From: Hypomesus transpacificus
Taxonomy: Eukaryota > Chordata > Actinopteri > Osmeriformes > Osmeridae
NCBI RefSeq assembly: GCF_021917145.1
Contig: NC_061074.1
Coordinates: 8,477,882-8,541,881 of the forward strand
Direction of reading: 5' to 3'
Length of the DNA: 64,000 nt
The position numbers and the translations under genes are program-made. This document shows positions 51,301 through 63,136 of this stretch, piece after piece (within the stretch, counting starts at the first letter, position 1; each line of letters begins with the position of its first letter). The notes beneath the pieces are model-generated. The model worked only from the letters and a program-made list of their open reading frames with translations, did no database searches and was not told the DNA's origin.

Positions 51301-53913
51301 AATGCCAGACCAGTAGACCGGTCATGAGGGCAATAACAGCGAGTAGGATCACCAGCCCGATCACGGCCCCCACCTTCCCTGGGCCCTTCTTCTTCTCTAG
51401 CTTCTTGGAGTCTGACGCCGGCAGGAACTGGACAGAATTCTCCCAATCCTTATCCTGGAAGAGGGATGGGGAGGATCACAGTTACCACAACAACCCCTCG
51501 TAAAAGAGCAGTTTTATAGCGGACACCATTAAATAATCATCCTCCTACTCCACTGAGAAGGGTTTTACAATGACAAAAGGTCAATTATGTTGTCAGTATT
51601 CTGTAAGTGAATAGAAAGAATGGATTCTTCCTTACAACTAAAGGACTTCAGAAAAACAGGTATAAAGATAGTTGGGTTTAGTTAAGAGCATGTATGTGCA
51701 CGTGCACTCTAGGAATGTGTGTCTATATTTACTGGTACACTCACAGTCGACAGGTTTTTGGTGACGGGGGTTGAAGCTACATGAAGGAGTTTTATGAAAA
51801 CAAAACATGCTATGAGCTGTTTTGACCAAAATTAATGCTGTACATGAGAAAACAAACAAACAAACAAACAAACAAAACTAGCATGACCAAGAGCCATGAA
51901 CAGATTTGTTTGGATGAAACGGGAGCTACACACGCAGGTAAAAACACCTTCTGAGTACAGCTTCCGGTATTCTGGGAAAGTGAAGCATGGGGAAGGGTGG
52001 AGTCTGAGTTTCAGCATTTCTAATCTGGTCCAACCTGCTGAGAAGCAGCCATTGTGCTCAAGAGTCATCAGAGAAGTGTGACATTACATTAGCCTACATT
52101 CATCTTACACAACAGAAAAACCATCAGTACCCAAATAACTGATATATGTAGTAGGTCCGTAGTTTGGTCATTACAATACATTTAAGCACCATGTATATCA
52201 AAAATGAAATTTCTGATTTATTTAAGGTAGATCTCTCGCCATGGATACCGTGAACAAGTGGCAGGACTCACATGGCACCCAGCCAATACCTCTGATAATT
52301 CAGGCATGCTGTTTTGGGACAGATAACCATCCACAAAGCTCAAGCCAAGTAGTGTCAATAAAAACTTTAGACCCAGAGGTATTGCACCAACTCAAGATCG
52401 CCACTTCTAACCTCCGATCTCTAAACATATCAAAGGCTGAGATACAAGCTTCTTCTATAATGAGATACAAGTCTATGGGAAGCATGTTGATGGGTCCCTT
52501 GTACAACAGAAAAACAGTTAGGTTATTTTCACAGACTCTGATTCCAGAGACGAGCTGAACGTCATACTTTTTCATATTTTAGATTCTTACATGTGAACTT
52601 ACATGGCAAATAAAGCAAATTCAGATTCAAAAGACAAGTTATTTCAAGGTGAAACTGGGCATGTATCTGCTAACCAGAATGTGTCATCAGATAAGGTAGG
52701 TTTGCCAGGCATTGTTTCCATCATTGTTGTGTGGGGGGTGTTGTGTGTGTGGGGTGATTACGTGGAGTTTTACAGATCCCTCCAAAGTGGAGATGTTCTA
52801 CTCAACATGTCAGAACAGGGGTGTGGAATCTATGCATCTGTGTTGTGGTTCCCTCATTACTCGAACACACCATTCAAAACTTCTATATTTTTTTTTACCT
52901 CAATTGTGTAAATCCAGCACAAACAGTATACAATCTCTGCTTATGGACATGACAGGAGTAAAGGAGCTTTTAATTACAACATTATTTTAACCCCCCAAAA
53001 AATTCCATTACAGGGTATTAATTGTCAGCTACAATCACAGCCAAAATGAGAGATGATACTGCAAATTCATGTGAAATCATGACCATATGATTACAAAAAA
53101 ACCTTCATTAGCATTACTACTGGAATGTTTGTGTAGCTTTGTATTGACAGCAGTATGGTTTGGCTTTTATAAAGCTTGGCTTCCTCCTGCATGTGCCGGT
53201 GTTGTGCCAAAATCTCACTCCCTGACAGAATTCCACTCCCCTACGCGTGAACACGCGCACTGCCTACTACAACATAATTCACATATTACCTCATACCGAT
53301 GATAGAACAGTGTAGCACAACATGAACATCGTTTCTCAAGTGTAGCTCAACGTCACGTCTATTTTCGTGAAACAATCATTCAGATTTACATGTAGCACAT
53401 ACAAATCATATAGGCTCTCAAGTGGAGCGCAACATCACTTATATTTCAATGAAACATGAATAAAATATCTTACTGACAGTTTTCTCAAAGCCTAAGACAA
53501 GGTAACACAGGTTTAACAGTTTAATCGTAAAAATCGCCTCGGTTCGCCAACCTACACATAGCAATGTGCTAGGAAGGCATTGCGTGCGTTCACACATAGG
53601 GGAATGGAATTCTGTCAGGGAGTGAGATTTCGGCACAACACCTGTTTGGTTGATTCATAGTCTATTGTGTTTCAATTAGTTAACAGTAATATTCTTGGTT
53701 GTTGACGTCTAAAATCCCATTATGAGAGACTGTACCAGATGCTTCAACAACTAAGCCTAAGACAAATGTTATGTTGACCGTGCAAGTCTTAAACGCCTTA
53801 ACTTCCTGATTCAAATATGCAAACAGGGAGAGGGAGAGAGAACATCTTTACTGAATACACTCAATGTATCGTACCTTTGGCGTGTAACGCATTCCGCTGT
53901 CCATGTGGTCCAT
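45390..53913 (-). CDS. st14: Suppressor of tumorigenicity 14 / matriptase, type II transmembrane serine protease
   Basis: An epithelial membrane-anchored trypsin-like protease that activates HGF, prostasin and PAR2. Nineteen exons, 5' to 3': 53875-53913, 51295-51454, 51032-51162, 50102-50172, 49631-49797, 49453-49488, 49100-49349, 48621-48763, 48402-48505, 48174-48283, 47911-48044, 47682-47786, 47479-47583, 47257-47373, 47029-47151, 46723-46906, 46329-46600, 45830-45966, 45390-45548. They give 848 aa; human is 855. Order: short cytoplasmic tail, TM (about 42-63), SEA domain with autocleavage motif GSVIA (about 136-140), two CUB domains (exons 7-8 and 9-11) and four LDL-receptor class A repeats (exons 12-15). 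The protease domain starts at the activation site R609-IVGG. The triad is His651 (TAAHC), Asp705 (DIAL) and Ser799 (GDSGGP); Asp793 gives trypsin-like P1 Arg/Lys preference. Everything needed for activity is present. Exon 3 carries a duplicated donor. Confidence 0.97.
45559..45747 (-). repeat. tRNA-derived SINE in st14 intron 18
   Basis: A minus-strand, nearly full copy: head AGATGGCTGAGCGGTTAGGG, a B-box-like stretch about 60 bases later, GGGCAAGGCACTTCA, and the tail AGAGCATCTGCTAAATGACT. It lies between the exons coding for DACQ and GDSGGP. Confidence 0.85.
46096..46286. mobile_element. hAT-type MITE in st14 intron 17
   Basis: A 191-bp near-perfect palindromic element. It begins CAGTGGTTCTCAATCCTGGT and ends with the inverted copy ACCAGGATTGAGAACCACTG. 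The CAGTGGTTCTCAA ends are typical of Charlie-like hAT elements. It is flanked by 8-bp direct repeats, GTCTACAG (46088-46095) and GTCTCCAG (46287-46294), with one mismatch; 8 bp is the hAT target-site size. There is no coding capacity. Confidence 0.9.
48534..48620. repeat. SINE-associated repeat remnant next to an st14 splice donor
   Basis: 48534-48600 matches 40197-40262 (AATGGGAGAACATCAAGCAA and onward), which at 40 kb is joined to a SINE. Here it runs into GAGGTGAAGTGCCTTAC, resembling the SINE body motif GGGTGAAGTGCCTTGCCC. That motif contains the intronic half of the donor of st14 exon 8 (48621-48763). Confidence 0.55.
49881..50050 (-). repeat. tRNA-derived SINE in st14 intron 4
   Basis: A minus-strand copy with head AAATGGCTGAGCGGTTAGGG, the B-box-like GGTTCAATTGCC and GGGCAAGGCACTTCA. 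Its tail lacks the CAGACGCTCTT segment found in the other copies. Confidence 0.8.
50580..50736 (+). repeat. retroposon 3' end sharing the SINE tail, in st14 intron 3
   Basis: Plus-strand sequence ending AAGTCGCTTTGGATAAAAGC then GTCTGCTAAATGAATAAATG and a TAAATG repeat. The same tail ends the SINEs, but no tRNA-like head precedes it. It may be the partner LINE or a different SINE family. Confidence 0.55.
50978..51059. repeat. 41-bp tandem duplication across the st14 exon 3 donor
   Basis: 50978-51018 and 51019-51059 are identical except for one base (CTGCCTC versus CTGACTC). The right copy holds the last 28 coding bases of exon 3 and its donor (GTGAGT). The left copy repeats the coding end and a second donor (GTGAGG). 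Confidence 0.95.
53198..53642. mobile_element. MITE-like element with about 65-bp terminal inverted repeats in st14 intron 1
   Basis: The left end (53198-53262) and the inverted right end (about 53575-53642) share GGTGTTGTGCC, then AATCTCACTCCCTGACAGAA. Between them, a roughly 80-bp unit is tandemly duplicated (TCTCAAGTGTAGCTCAACGT near 53334 and TCTCAAGTGGAGCGCAACAT near 53416). No target-site duplication is obvious, so the superfamily is open. Confidence 0.75.
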
Positions 53914-54311
53914 GGTTTTGAGAGGCAAACTGTTGACACCAGTTCTTTTGATCTTGCTTGGAAGGTCTTCTTTTTGTTGCAACAACCTCGCAAATTTCCA
54001 AGTACAATAAACGTACAGGCCTTTCGTCTTCCAGGTGATCCTGTTTGTTGACGAGTGTAGGTGAACCACAACGCCCCAAACCGGGACCAATTCAAAACAC
54101 GTGAAATAAAGTTTGTCGAAGCCTATTTAATGCTCTCAATGCAATTATATATACATATAGATATATGTTTCAATTGTAGTCTATATCTGTATGGTTGTAA
54201 TTCACCCACGATTTGTGGTCTTGCCTACCTGTCGTCTACAAAAACTTTTCCGTTGAGATTCAGGTTGTGGCGGGCGTGTCTAAGCGATACTTGCCTCTAC
54301 CTGTGACTTCC

Positions 54312-54673
54312 TGTACAGGTGTATGGGGTGTTTTCCGTAGACAAATTCCCATTTCAGCTAATTTCAAAATCGAGTTAAATCAAAACGTTTATGCTCACTT
54401 TAGTCAATAGTACAATAGTTTAATTGGTACAAAGAATCATCATCATACAAGCAATCTATTGAAAATAAATCAAGTAAAACATCTATGAGACCATCAGAAA
54501 TTGGACACTTGTACAATGAGAGAAAAACCAGTGTCTTTGTGTAAGTTATTTGTTAATGTCTAAAAACACATTTAATTGTACAGGTGTATGTTTTTTTTCC
54601 GTAGACAAATTCAGATTTCAACTAATTTCAAAATCGAGTTAAATCAAAACGTTTATGCTCACTTTAGCCAATA
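54312..54673. repeat. direct repeat pair flanking an inserted copy of aplp2 3' UTR sequence
   Basis: 54312-54410 and 54577-54673 are about 95-bp direct repeats (shared core AAAATCGAGTTAAATCAAAA). Between them, 54418-54576 matches 56206-56357 in the same orientation (shared ACAAGCAATCTATTGAAAAT and GAGACCATCAGAAATTGGAC). Confidence 0.9.
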
Positions 54674-56205
54674 GCCTATTATATTCAACCAACGAATTTT
54701 TTAACATGAACATAAAAATTTAATAATTTGAGAATACTACTTTGAACAATTGGATTGAAGTATCGAAGTGAGCTATCTGAAGATGAGTCATCCAGAAGGA
54801 TGTTTTTAAAATGTCACGCATGTATGAGTCAACAGTTTCTGTTGCTGAAAAAAACCCTCTGTCAGAAATTGTGAAACCAAATCATAAGCGTTTCATACAT
54901 GACTTACGTCATGTCACGCAGGCTAATTTTTTATAAAATGAAAACTACAAAGATTTAGCGTAATGATTGAAGTTTCATATCAAAAGAACCAAACAGCCGA
55001 TACAATTATATCATACACAAAAAAGACAGGAGGTAGGGGCCTACCAATATGGAAGTAGTGAGTTTATTGATGTGTTCCCCCTGTAACCATAAATCTGTTT
55101 CCATTGATGTCAATCAAATTGTATCACTAATACGCATATATTAGTCTCCCCTCCCTACCACACAATCAAGCAGGCAACTACAAGATTGAAGCCATTTGGG
55201 TGCATAGTGAGACAGTCACATACAGAGATACTGTCACAGGAAGAGAAAATTAGAAAACAAGAAAACAAACTTAAAAATATATATCATATCATTTCATATA
55301 AGAACAATGCACACCACAGGTAATCCTCCAGAAAGCCATGATTGCAACATCAACTATACAGGCATACCAAGACAATACTAAGAGAAAAAAAAACTAATGA
55401 TTCTAGGATTCAATTTACTTGTTTGTGCAGTTCTCTACCGGTACAAATACACACTTTGCTTTTATCAGAAACCAGTTCTCTAAGCCCCGTCTGTCTGTCA
55501 GTCAGTCTGCACAGCCCTCCAGCTCCAATTACTTATTTTATAATGGCTTTTGTCTATCAAATATTACTCAAACTGCTCTGTGCTTTAGGACCAGCAAAGC
55601 AAACAGCTGTTCATGAAAAACCCATACTTCCCAAATTAGTTTCCATTGATCGATTGTATGTTTGGAATCACGACACAGTCAAATTGTTTGTGCAAAATAT
55701 TTTGTGTGGCGTCTTCACTCGCTGGCTCACTCTGCCAATACAGGATCAGACCCTCGAGGGACTTACTCAGAGGCAAAACATCCAGAATCTTCCACAATAC
55801 ATTCAACTATGATCACACATCAATCATGGGGATCTTTCGGGATCAAAATGATGTTGTCACACTGTTACTTCAATGATGGATATGTGTGTGTGTGTGTTTA
55901 GGGGATATAAAGGGCTTTTCCCACTTCTTAAGATGGATCAGGGTTGAGAGCAGGTCTAGTGAGCTGGGGGACTGTGCACACGCTGACTAGCTGGGGGTCA
56001 GCAACACAACTCTGTCACCAACCCATGCATCAGTCATAAACTGTTCCCTGGAGAAAAGGTGGAATAAAACATCTACTTTTTATATATATTTATATATATA
56101 TTTAAACTGTTTATGTATACTTTGTTGTCATAACAAAGGACAGAAAGAAAATGTATTTTATGATTTAGTTTCATTTTTTTCTCATTTTCGTTTCACCATA
56201 CATTT

Positions 56206-56357
56206 TAATTGGTACAAATAACCATCATTATACAAGCAATCTATTGAAAATAAATCAGGTAAAACATCTATGAGACCATCAGAAATTGGACACTTGTACA
56301 ATGAGGAAGAAACCAGTAGTGTCTTTGTGTAAGTTATTCGTTGATGGCCACAAAAAC
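56206..56357. repeat. source-like copy of the segment duplicated at 54418-54576
   Basis: About 150 bases in the inferred aplp2 3' UTR, matching the upstream st14 insert with scattered substitutions and small indels. Confidence 0.85.
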
Positions 56358-56726
56358 ATTTAATTTCAACCGTTAGCTTGATTTGATTTGAGAAAAAAAA
56401 GAACATAAAAAAATGTTTTACATCTTGATCAAGGATAATGGTATGCATAATTACAGAGTCATTTACTGAATCACTTTTTCCAGAATGTAAAATGTAGATA
56501 CATCACCTCTTAAAAGAAACAAAAGATCAAAAAGGAGCTCTATAATACAATTGTAGCAGTAGTAGAAGTAGTAGCATTATTTAAGAATTGTTTTGAACAA
56601 ACCAGTATAGGGCATTCGTATGCAAATGATTTTGACGAGAGCATCTTTGTTATTGGTCAGTAGTATGTTCCCCCCTCTATTGCCTTCTTTTCATGGCCTC
56701 CACATCGCCCCCCCCGTCTTCCCACA

Positions 56727-59700
56727 CTAGATCTGCATCTGCTCCAGGTATTTGTAGGTGGGGTTCTCGTAGCCATGGTTCTGCATCTTGCTGAGGTGGC
56801 GTTCCTCTGGGGTCAGCATGGGGTCAACCTGTCCCAGAGGAAAGGTGGGTTGGACACAAGACAGGGATATGGGTCAGCTAGACAAGCCAGACCGAACTCT
56901 ACTTCCAGCTATTCCAAGATTGTTGAAAGCAGATGACCAAGATTCAGATTCTAGCTAATGGTAGATCTGTAGAAATAGAATCTACAATTGGAAGAAATTT
57001 GAACTGTGTGCCTAAATCACACGGGATGTGGAGATCATCATCGTTAGCACACACAGAAGAGCTTATATACGGAGACACTTCCAGGTTGTTGTTGAGGGAG
57101 AACCCCGACCAGAGGTGTGTGTGCGTGCGCTCACCTCCACAATGCCATGACTGATGGTGCCATACTGCCTCTTCCTCAGCAGCACCAGGCTGATCACTAT
57201 CACCGTTGCTATGGCCACCGCGATCACCAACAAGCCAATCAGGGCACTGCTCCCGAAGCTGAAGTCCTCCTCAAGAGGACGATAGGATTCCTAGAGGGGA
57301 GAGTGTGAGTGTGTGTGTGTGTGAAGAGAGAAAGGGAGAGGGAGAAAGATAGATGGGGGAGGGGAAAATTGAGATGATTACAGACACACACAATATGCTG
57401 CTGTTGTTGTACGATGTACCACACTGGACTAAATCATCTTTTAATGCATTATGTAACGGGCATCTCGACTTAACACATCCACAACAATATTAGAAGGCTT
57501 CCCATTAGACATGACAGCTGATAAAAAATAGGTAGAAGAACGAGACGGGAAGTTCTGGAGAACAGTGAGAGAGGTGAGGGGGTCGACCCAGAGAGGATCA
57601 GCGAGACTCAACAGCTGAAGCGGTAAAGAGCGGCCCTGTGTATCACTATCACGAGTGGCCAGTAAACACGTCTCAATGGCGCATCTTCCGCGTCAATCCC
57701 CTAACAGGGTGTGGAGTTTCACTGTGTCGGATGTGATGCCAAATGAAAGTGCATGTATGCCGACAGCCAGTGAGCCGTCTTCAGCTCATTCACACACAAA
57801 TGCAGCGTAAACCCAACGGTTTCTGTGGATTCACATTCACCGAATGTACCGAGCACCCCGTGTACATTCTGGTACAGTCACATACAGTCATGCGTAAACA
57901 TGCACAGAACAGAAAAACAGGAAACTGAATGGAGGATCACAATACGAGGAAGCTGTCTGGTACAGTGTGTGTGAGTCCAGGCCAAGGGCAGGTTTCCTCT
58001 GCAGTTCCCCAGAGAGCCCAGAGGAGGGCGCTGTACTCACCAGATCATCAGCATGCATTACGCTGACTCTCTCTGCACTGTAAATCACTTCTTTAACATC
58101 CAGAGACTCATCAATCACCTGTCAACACAGACAGGGGAGCCCAGGTTATACTTACACTCACTTTACGGTGCGCCTGGGTGTGTTTCGGTGTAAATTATTC
58201 TGTGTATTCAAACAGATCAGTGACTGCTATCTAATACCATTTGTTTCTGCATTATAAAAAGGGCGAGGGAGTATTGTTTTGTTTTTATCAAGCATCAACA
58301 ACAAAATATCTCTCTGTTAGGACTAAAGATGATAATCGAGCAAAAAAACATCCGTCGATTTTGAAACTGAGACCACTAAGCTCAACCCTAGGTTTATGAA
58401 AGTGCAGCTTGAATAATTAACTGTGGGTGTGTTGGCGTGGAAACAATATCAGCAGTGTAACAGCACCTGAATCATCAGAGTTTTCTAGCAGTTAAAAAAA
58501 AAAAAAATGGGAAAAAAAAGGAAACAGGATTTGATCATTTTCAATGATTTCCACCACACAGGCATCTGGCATCACAGTTGCCTGTGTAGTGAGTATATTC
58601 TGGTCAAATAATTTCAATAAAATATGCTATGCTACACTATAAACACTGATTCTTCAGACTTTTGAAACAGTTATTCAGTACATGTACAAAATACCGGCAT
58701 GCACACAAAACCGTATACAAACCACGGCAGCTACACACAAGCACAGTTGTAAGCGTGGTTTGGGATCATGCAAGACACAAACACAGTCCACCATCAAAAC
58801 ACATTGAACATGTAAGAAAACTGGTGCTGCTGGCAAATGAAAATGCATGCAATGAATTCTGGGCAATCCATTGACAGTAATGCTTTTTGGTGAAGAAGGG
58901 TCGTGATGGCCTTTTGGAGTGGAGACAGCTGTAACTATGGCATCATAGTTACTAAAGTTTAAAAAAAGCTGTGAAAAAAGTCTCTGACAAATAAATAAAT
59001 AAAACTGTGAGTTATGTCAAAGCTGATAAAAGGGTTTCTCAATCCTAACAATATTTATTTACCTCCCTGAGCCTGGAGTCTAGAATCATACAATCTGAAC
59101 CTAACAAAACAGGTCCCTTAAGTAGCTGTGCCAGCATGATACCGAAGCTGAACAGCGAGGAAACCAGGCGCGATCAGGTGATCACTGGCATCTCCTTCTA
59201 CACCAAGCGCCGCTGAGACGTCAGTCTGTAATCCTCTTACCACGCTGTCGCTGATCTTCCCCTTGCTGTTGATGATCCTCTCCTCAGCGCCGATCAGACC
59301 GTCCAGACCGGACATCCCGGAGCCTGCAGAGATCAGGGGAGGGCGGTCAGAAACGAGAGACGGGCCCACGCATGGAGCACCAGGGTGGAGAGGAGGAGGA
59401 GGAGGAATGGTGCAGCGGCTCTACGACGCAGCCCTATCTCCCCTCCTTCTCCCGTCGTCCTAGTACCGTTCCTCAGCTTCTGCAGTGTGTGGCCTGGCGG
59501 AGTCGTGACTGCTACAATAGCCTCACTGACGAGACAGTGCCGTGCACATGGTGCCCTCCAGTCACATGCACATGACAACACATCCCCACAATGGCTGCAT
59601 TCAGTCAGTGTGTGGAGGTCACGTAGGTGAACTGTGGCGTGTCAATAGACACACAGGCGGATCGAGAGCACCATCGCCATGGGCTGTGTTAGCATGTTAG

Positions 59701-62700
59701 CATGTCGGCGTCAGCTCAGTCCTCCAAACAAGGAAGGACAATTGTCCGTAAAAGCTAACATTCTAACACATTGTGTGTTCATGACAAGGAGCCAGGGAGT
59801 AAAATGTTCCTGCTATGAAACTCGTCGCTTTTAATTTGATTTTTACTTTTGCAAGGCATCGTATCTATTAATACCCATGTCAAGTATGCCATGAATAAAT
59901 CAGGTGAGAAGAGAGAGCAGCTGTAGTGAGCTCCTGGTCTAAGTGACATGCTGAGGAGATCTGTCTGGCCTGGACCTTCTGACTCCTGCTGGCTGCTGCT
60001 GCTGCTGCAGACACCATTACAGCAGGATTAGCACAATAACCAAGAACTGTCGGATTTAGCGAGAGAACAATGTTGCATGTTTACTGCGGGTGACAGTGCT
60101 GGCGCACGCCAGCGTTCTCCGGCTGGCTACAGTACTGGCCGTCACCGCCTCAGCCCCTGACAGTAATCCCTCCACTATCAGCAGGACAATGTAACACCAC
60201 AGTCTGAGCTAGCACAATACACCGGAGGACGAACAGAAGACAAAAGTTACACACACATCTACAGAGCACAATCACAGGGGCTTACTGAGACCAGGAGATA
60301 GAGGCTCGCAGAAGGAAAAAGCACCTGCTATCATATAACATTGATATGGAGTAATAGAATGTGTCATATCATATAATACGAGGACAAGAGGATCAAGGTG
60401 GGGCAGGGCCTGTGAGCACAGAGGTTGGAAACCCCTCGAGGTGAATGAAACCCAGATCGGACCGGGGGGGGGTTTTCCCACTCAGTTTACCAGGGAACAA
60501 ATTCAGGGAGTCAGATGGCTGAGCGGTGAGGGAGTCGGGCTAGTAATCAGAAGGTTGCCGGATCGATTCCCTGCCCCTCCAATATGACGTTGTGTCCTTG
60601 GGCAAGGCACTTTACCCTACTTGCCTCGGGGGGAATGTCCCTGTACTTACTGTAAGTCTGCTAAATTACTAAATGTAAATGTAACAAATTGGGCCGATTG
60701 AAACTTGGCTGTGGGTCATTGGAAACACTGTGTCCCAGACAGGGATAGTAAATCACAGAGCTCCAAGCAGGGATGGGCAGGGAAGGGGCTGGGAAGGAGA
60801 GGGGCAGGGGGGGCTAATTAAGGGGAGCACTTTAACAAATGTAGAGAGGATGTGGTAACGGGGAAAAGGGGGTGGGTGGGGTCTCTCTGGCCTGAGAGGG
60901 GGGCTGCTGTGACCTTGTGTCTGGGTCGTTCTGACAAGTCTGGCTCCAGTTCCTAAGAACCAGGTAAGGATACTGCAGGGGTGAACATAGAGCCTGTCTG
61001 ATCAGGAGGCCCAGGGAGGGACACCACACAGAGGACTGGAAGAGTGAACAGGACGAGAACATGGCCGTGAGTGCAATGGGGAAAAAACATAGCCAGGGAA
61101 AGATAGACGATTACAGATTTCAACAAAGGAAGGATGGAGAGAACTAACAGATGTAGGGATGCCAGATGGGAGATGAGGAACAGGGGGGAAGAGAGGAAAA
61201 AAAGAGGGAGAAGAGACACCAACCTTTCTTGAAGGCACGTGGGGAGTCTGATAGAAAGAAAAAACGGAAAAGGGAAAAAAAAGGAGAAAAAAAGAGAAAA
61301 CGTAGGTGAGCAGAGAAAAGGCTGGATTCATCAAGCTGTGTTAAACGATCGAAAGCGAACTCCTGCAGGGAAGCTTCCGGGATGAGAGATAACCCAAATC
61401 AAGAGAAAAGCAGTTTTCAAAACTGGCCAGTTCCTGCTAGGTGCTGGCATGGTAATTCTGTGAAAACGTATTTTCTTTCAACCTTCCAATTGGTGCGTTC
61501 CCCCCCACCTCACCAGATTCTTTCAAACGGTTTAGATCTTTTGTCCGGAAACAAACGTGACATGGGGAGAGAAGCAATGTGTCGCTAGAAAAAAACATTT
61601 TCAAAGCGCTTTGGCTCGAGCTCTGCGACGGAGCCGGGGGCGTTGTGAGTTGATTCCAACTTCAATGGCGTTGTGTTGAAGGCTGGGCCGCTCTGAGCGC
61701 TCTCTGGCTCAGATAAGAACATCTCCCAGGCTCAGACACACTGCTGGCCCAGCCACGGTCACTACGCCCTGGAGCCAATCTCCTGTCCCTCAGACACACA
61801 CAACACCAGCAGTTAAATAGGGTGTCGCTCCGTGACAAGGCTCCTTACGAGTGGCTCTTGTGTTTCTTTGAAGGCAGAGTGCTAATAGTGGGTGTGACAG
61901 GGTGACGTGGGCCGTTGTATGTGGTGAGGATGTGTGTGTGTGTGCGCGCGTGTGTGTAAGGGGTGGGGCTTCTCACCCTCTGGGTCAGAGTGGGACCCCA
62001 GGGAGGTGACCTGGAAGGGCCGGTACGGCTTGCCCTCGGAGGCAGGCAGCTCCATGCTCTCCTCGGACGACACGGTGACGTCCGGCTGGGACTCGGAGAT
62101 GGAGGACAGGAACTGGTCCATGTCAGCCTTCTGCTCCTGGAGCAGCTCGTCTGGAGTAAGGGAGGGAGGGAGGGAGGCAGGGAGGGAGGGAGGCAGGGAG
62201 GGAAACAGGTGAGCAGATACTCCGACAGCCGTCAACCAGGAACACGACAGTAATAAACAGGATGAGCTTCAATCAAATTACCACCCCCCCCCCCCCACAC
62301 ACCTCCCACTCCCCACAGCAATCATCCTAATACCTTAGAAATCCACTTCTTTAAACTCTAATGGAGAGTGCACGCGTGTGTGCATGTAACAGAGTGCCAT
62401 TCCCCCCCCCATAGATCTGCAAGTCTGCCTGCTGGATGCAGTGAGAGAGTTGACCCAGTTCTGTCATGAGTTCCTCTTTAATCTGTGCTGCACACCGTGT
62501 TATGACTCCTTTTATGAACGGCGTCTAAGAACACGCACGCACACACACACACGCACACGCACACGCACGCCAGAGACACCTCCGAGCCAGATCCGTCTGT
62601 CTGCAGCTCCTGCTCCCTCAGACTAAAGTCGTCCAAATGCTGCAGTGCAGAGTTTCTAAATGTAATTGTGCCGGTAGCTTCTCCAGCTGAGGCATTCGCA

Positions 62701-63136
62701 GACAAGCTCCATTAGCCCCTCTCTCTCCTCCACCTCTCCACCAGACAAAGACATTTTACTCTCTGATAATTGGTTTACAGTACAGGCAGAGGGAGTTGGC
62801 TCTCTATATTTCTGAGAATTATGTCAACATTGGCCTTTGACAAAAAGTTAAAAACCGTGCGGCATAATAACTTCCCGTCAGCTCGCACGAGTCGCTCCTT
62901 CGTATTGAGTATGAAGAGAACATTATAGCTGATACATGTTCAGTGTCTTCCACAGAGTGCTCTCGCCTCCTTCCCCCCTCCTCCCCGTTGAGGCTGAGGC
63001 AGAGGCTGAGGCAGAGGTTGAGGCGGCGTGACTCACCGATCTCATCCTGGATCTCCTCACCCACGTGGGGCACCTTGTAGAGGAGGGACAGGCTCTGGTT
63101 CATGCGCTCCTCGATCACACGCAGGTGGGTCATCAC
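56727..63136 (-). CDS. aplp2: Amyloid beta precursor-like protein 2, C-terminal part (5' exons outside window)
   Basis: A type I membrane glycoprotein of the APP family, cleaved by secretases and involved in adhesion and synaptic function. Exons visible, 5' to 3': 63037-63136, 61977-62150, 61224-61247, 59241-59323, 58041-58118, 57135-57290, 56727-56828. They join in phase to the last 238 residues. Landmarks: the end of the E2 domain ([17 protein letters not shown]), an acidic Ser/Glu region (QADMDQF-like [19 protein letters not shown]), a 24-base microexon ending in KK before [15 protein letters not shown], and the juxtamembrane region. The TM helix is [20 protein letters not shown]. The cytoplasmic tail has [14 protein letters not shown] and the PTB/clathrin-sorting motif [15 protein letters not shown]. 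The tail and the st14 neighbourhood identify APLP2 rather than APP. The E1, copper-binding, Kunitz and most E2 exons lie beyond 64000. Confidence 0.95.
60509..60684 (+). repeat. tRNA-derived SINE in an aplp2 intron
   Basis: Plus-strand copy with A box TGGCTGAGCGG, B box GGATCGATTCC, GGGCAAGGCACTTTACCC and the tail TCTGCTAAATTACTAAATGT. The short hairpin segment before TCTGCT is deleted. It is the clearest Pol III promoter structure among the copies. Confidence 0.88.
62157..62210. repeat. GGGA-rich microsatellite beside an aplp2 acceptor
   Basis: A repeat of GGGAGGGAGGCA type directly upstream (in gene orientation) of the acceptor of aplp2 exon 61977-62150. It provides the polypyrimidine tract on the minus strand. 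Confidence 0.85.

Larger units (their letters stand above)
53914..56726 (-). other. st14 upstream region and aplp2 3' UTR
   Basis: No coding exon is seen. The right part is the inferred aplp2 3' UTR, of unknown length, with AT repeats near 56080. The left part should contain the st14 promoter. It also holds two direct repeats (54312-54410 and 54577-54673) around a copy of aplp2 3' UTR sequence (54418-54576). Confidence 0.5.

Noticed and set aside
52300-52575. 91-codon minus-strand open frame inside st14 intron 1
   Set aside because: I recognise no domain, and no flanking splice sites join it in phase to st14 exons 1 and 2; it is probably chance.
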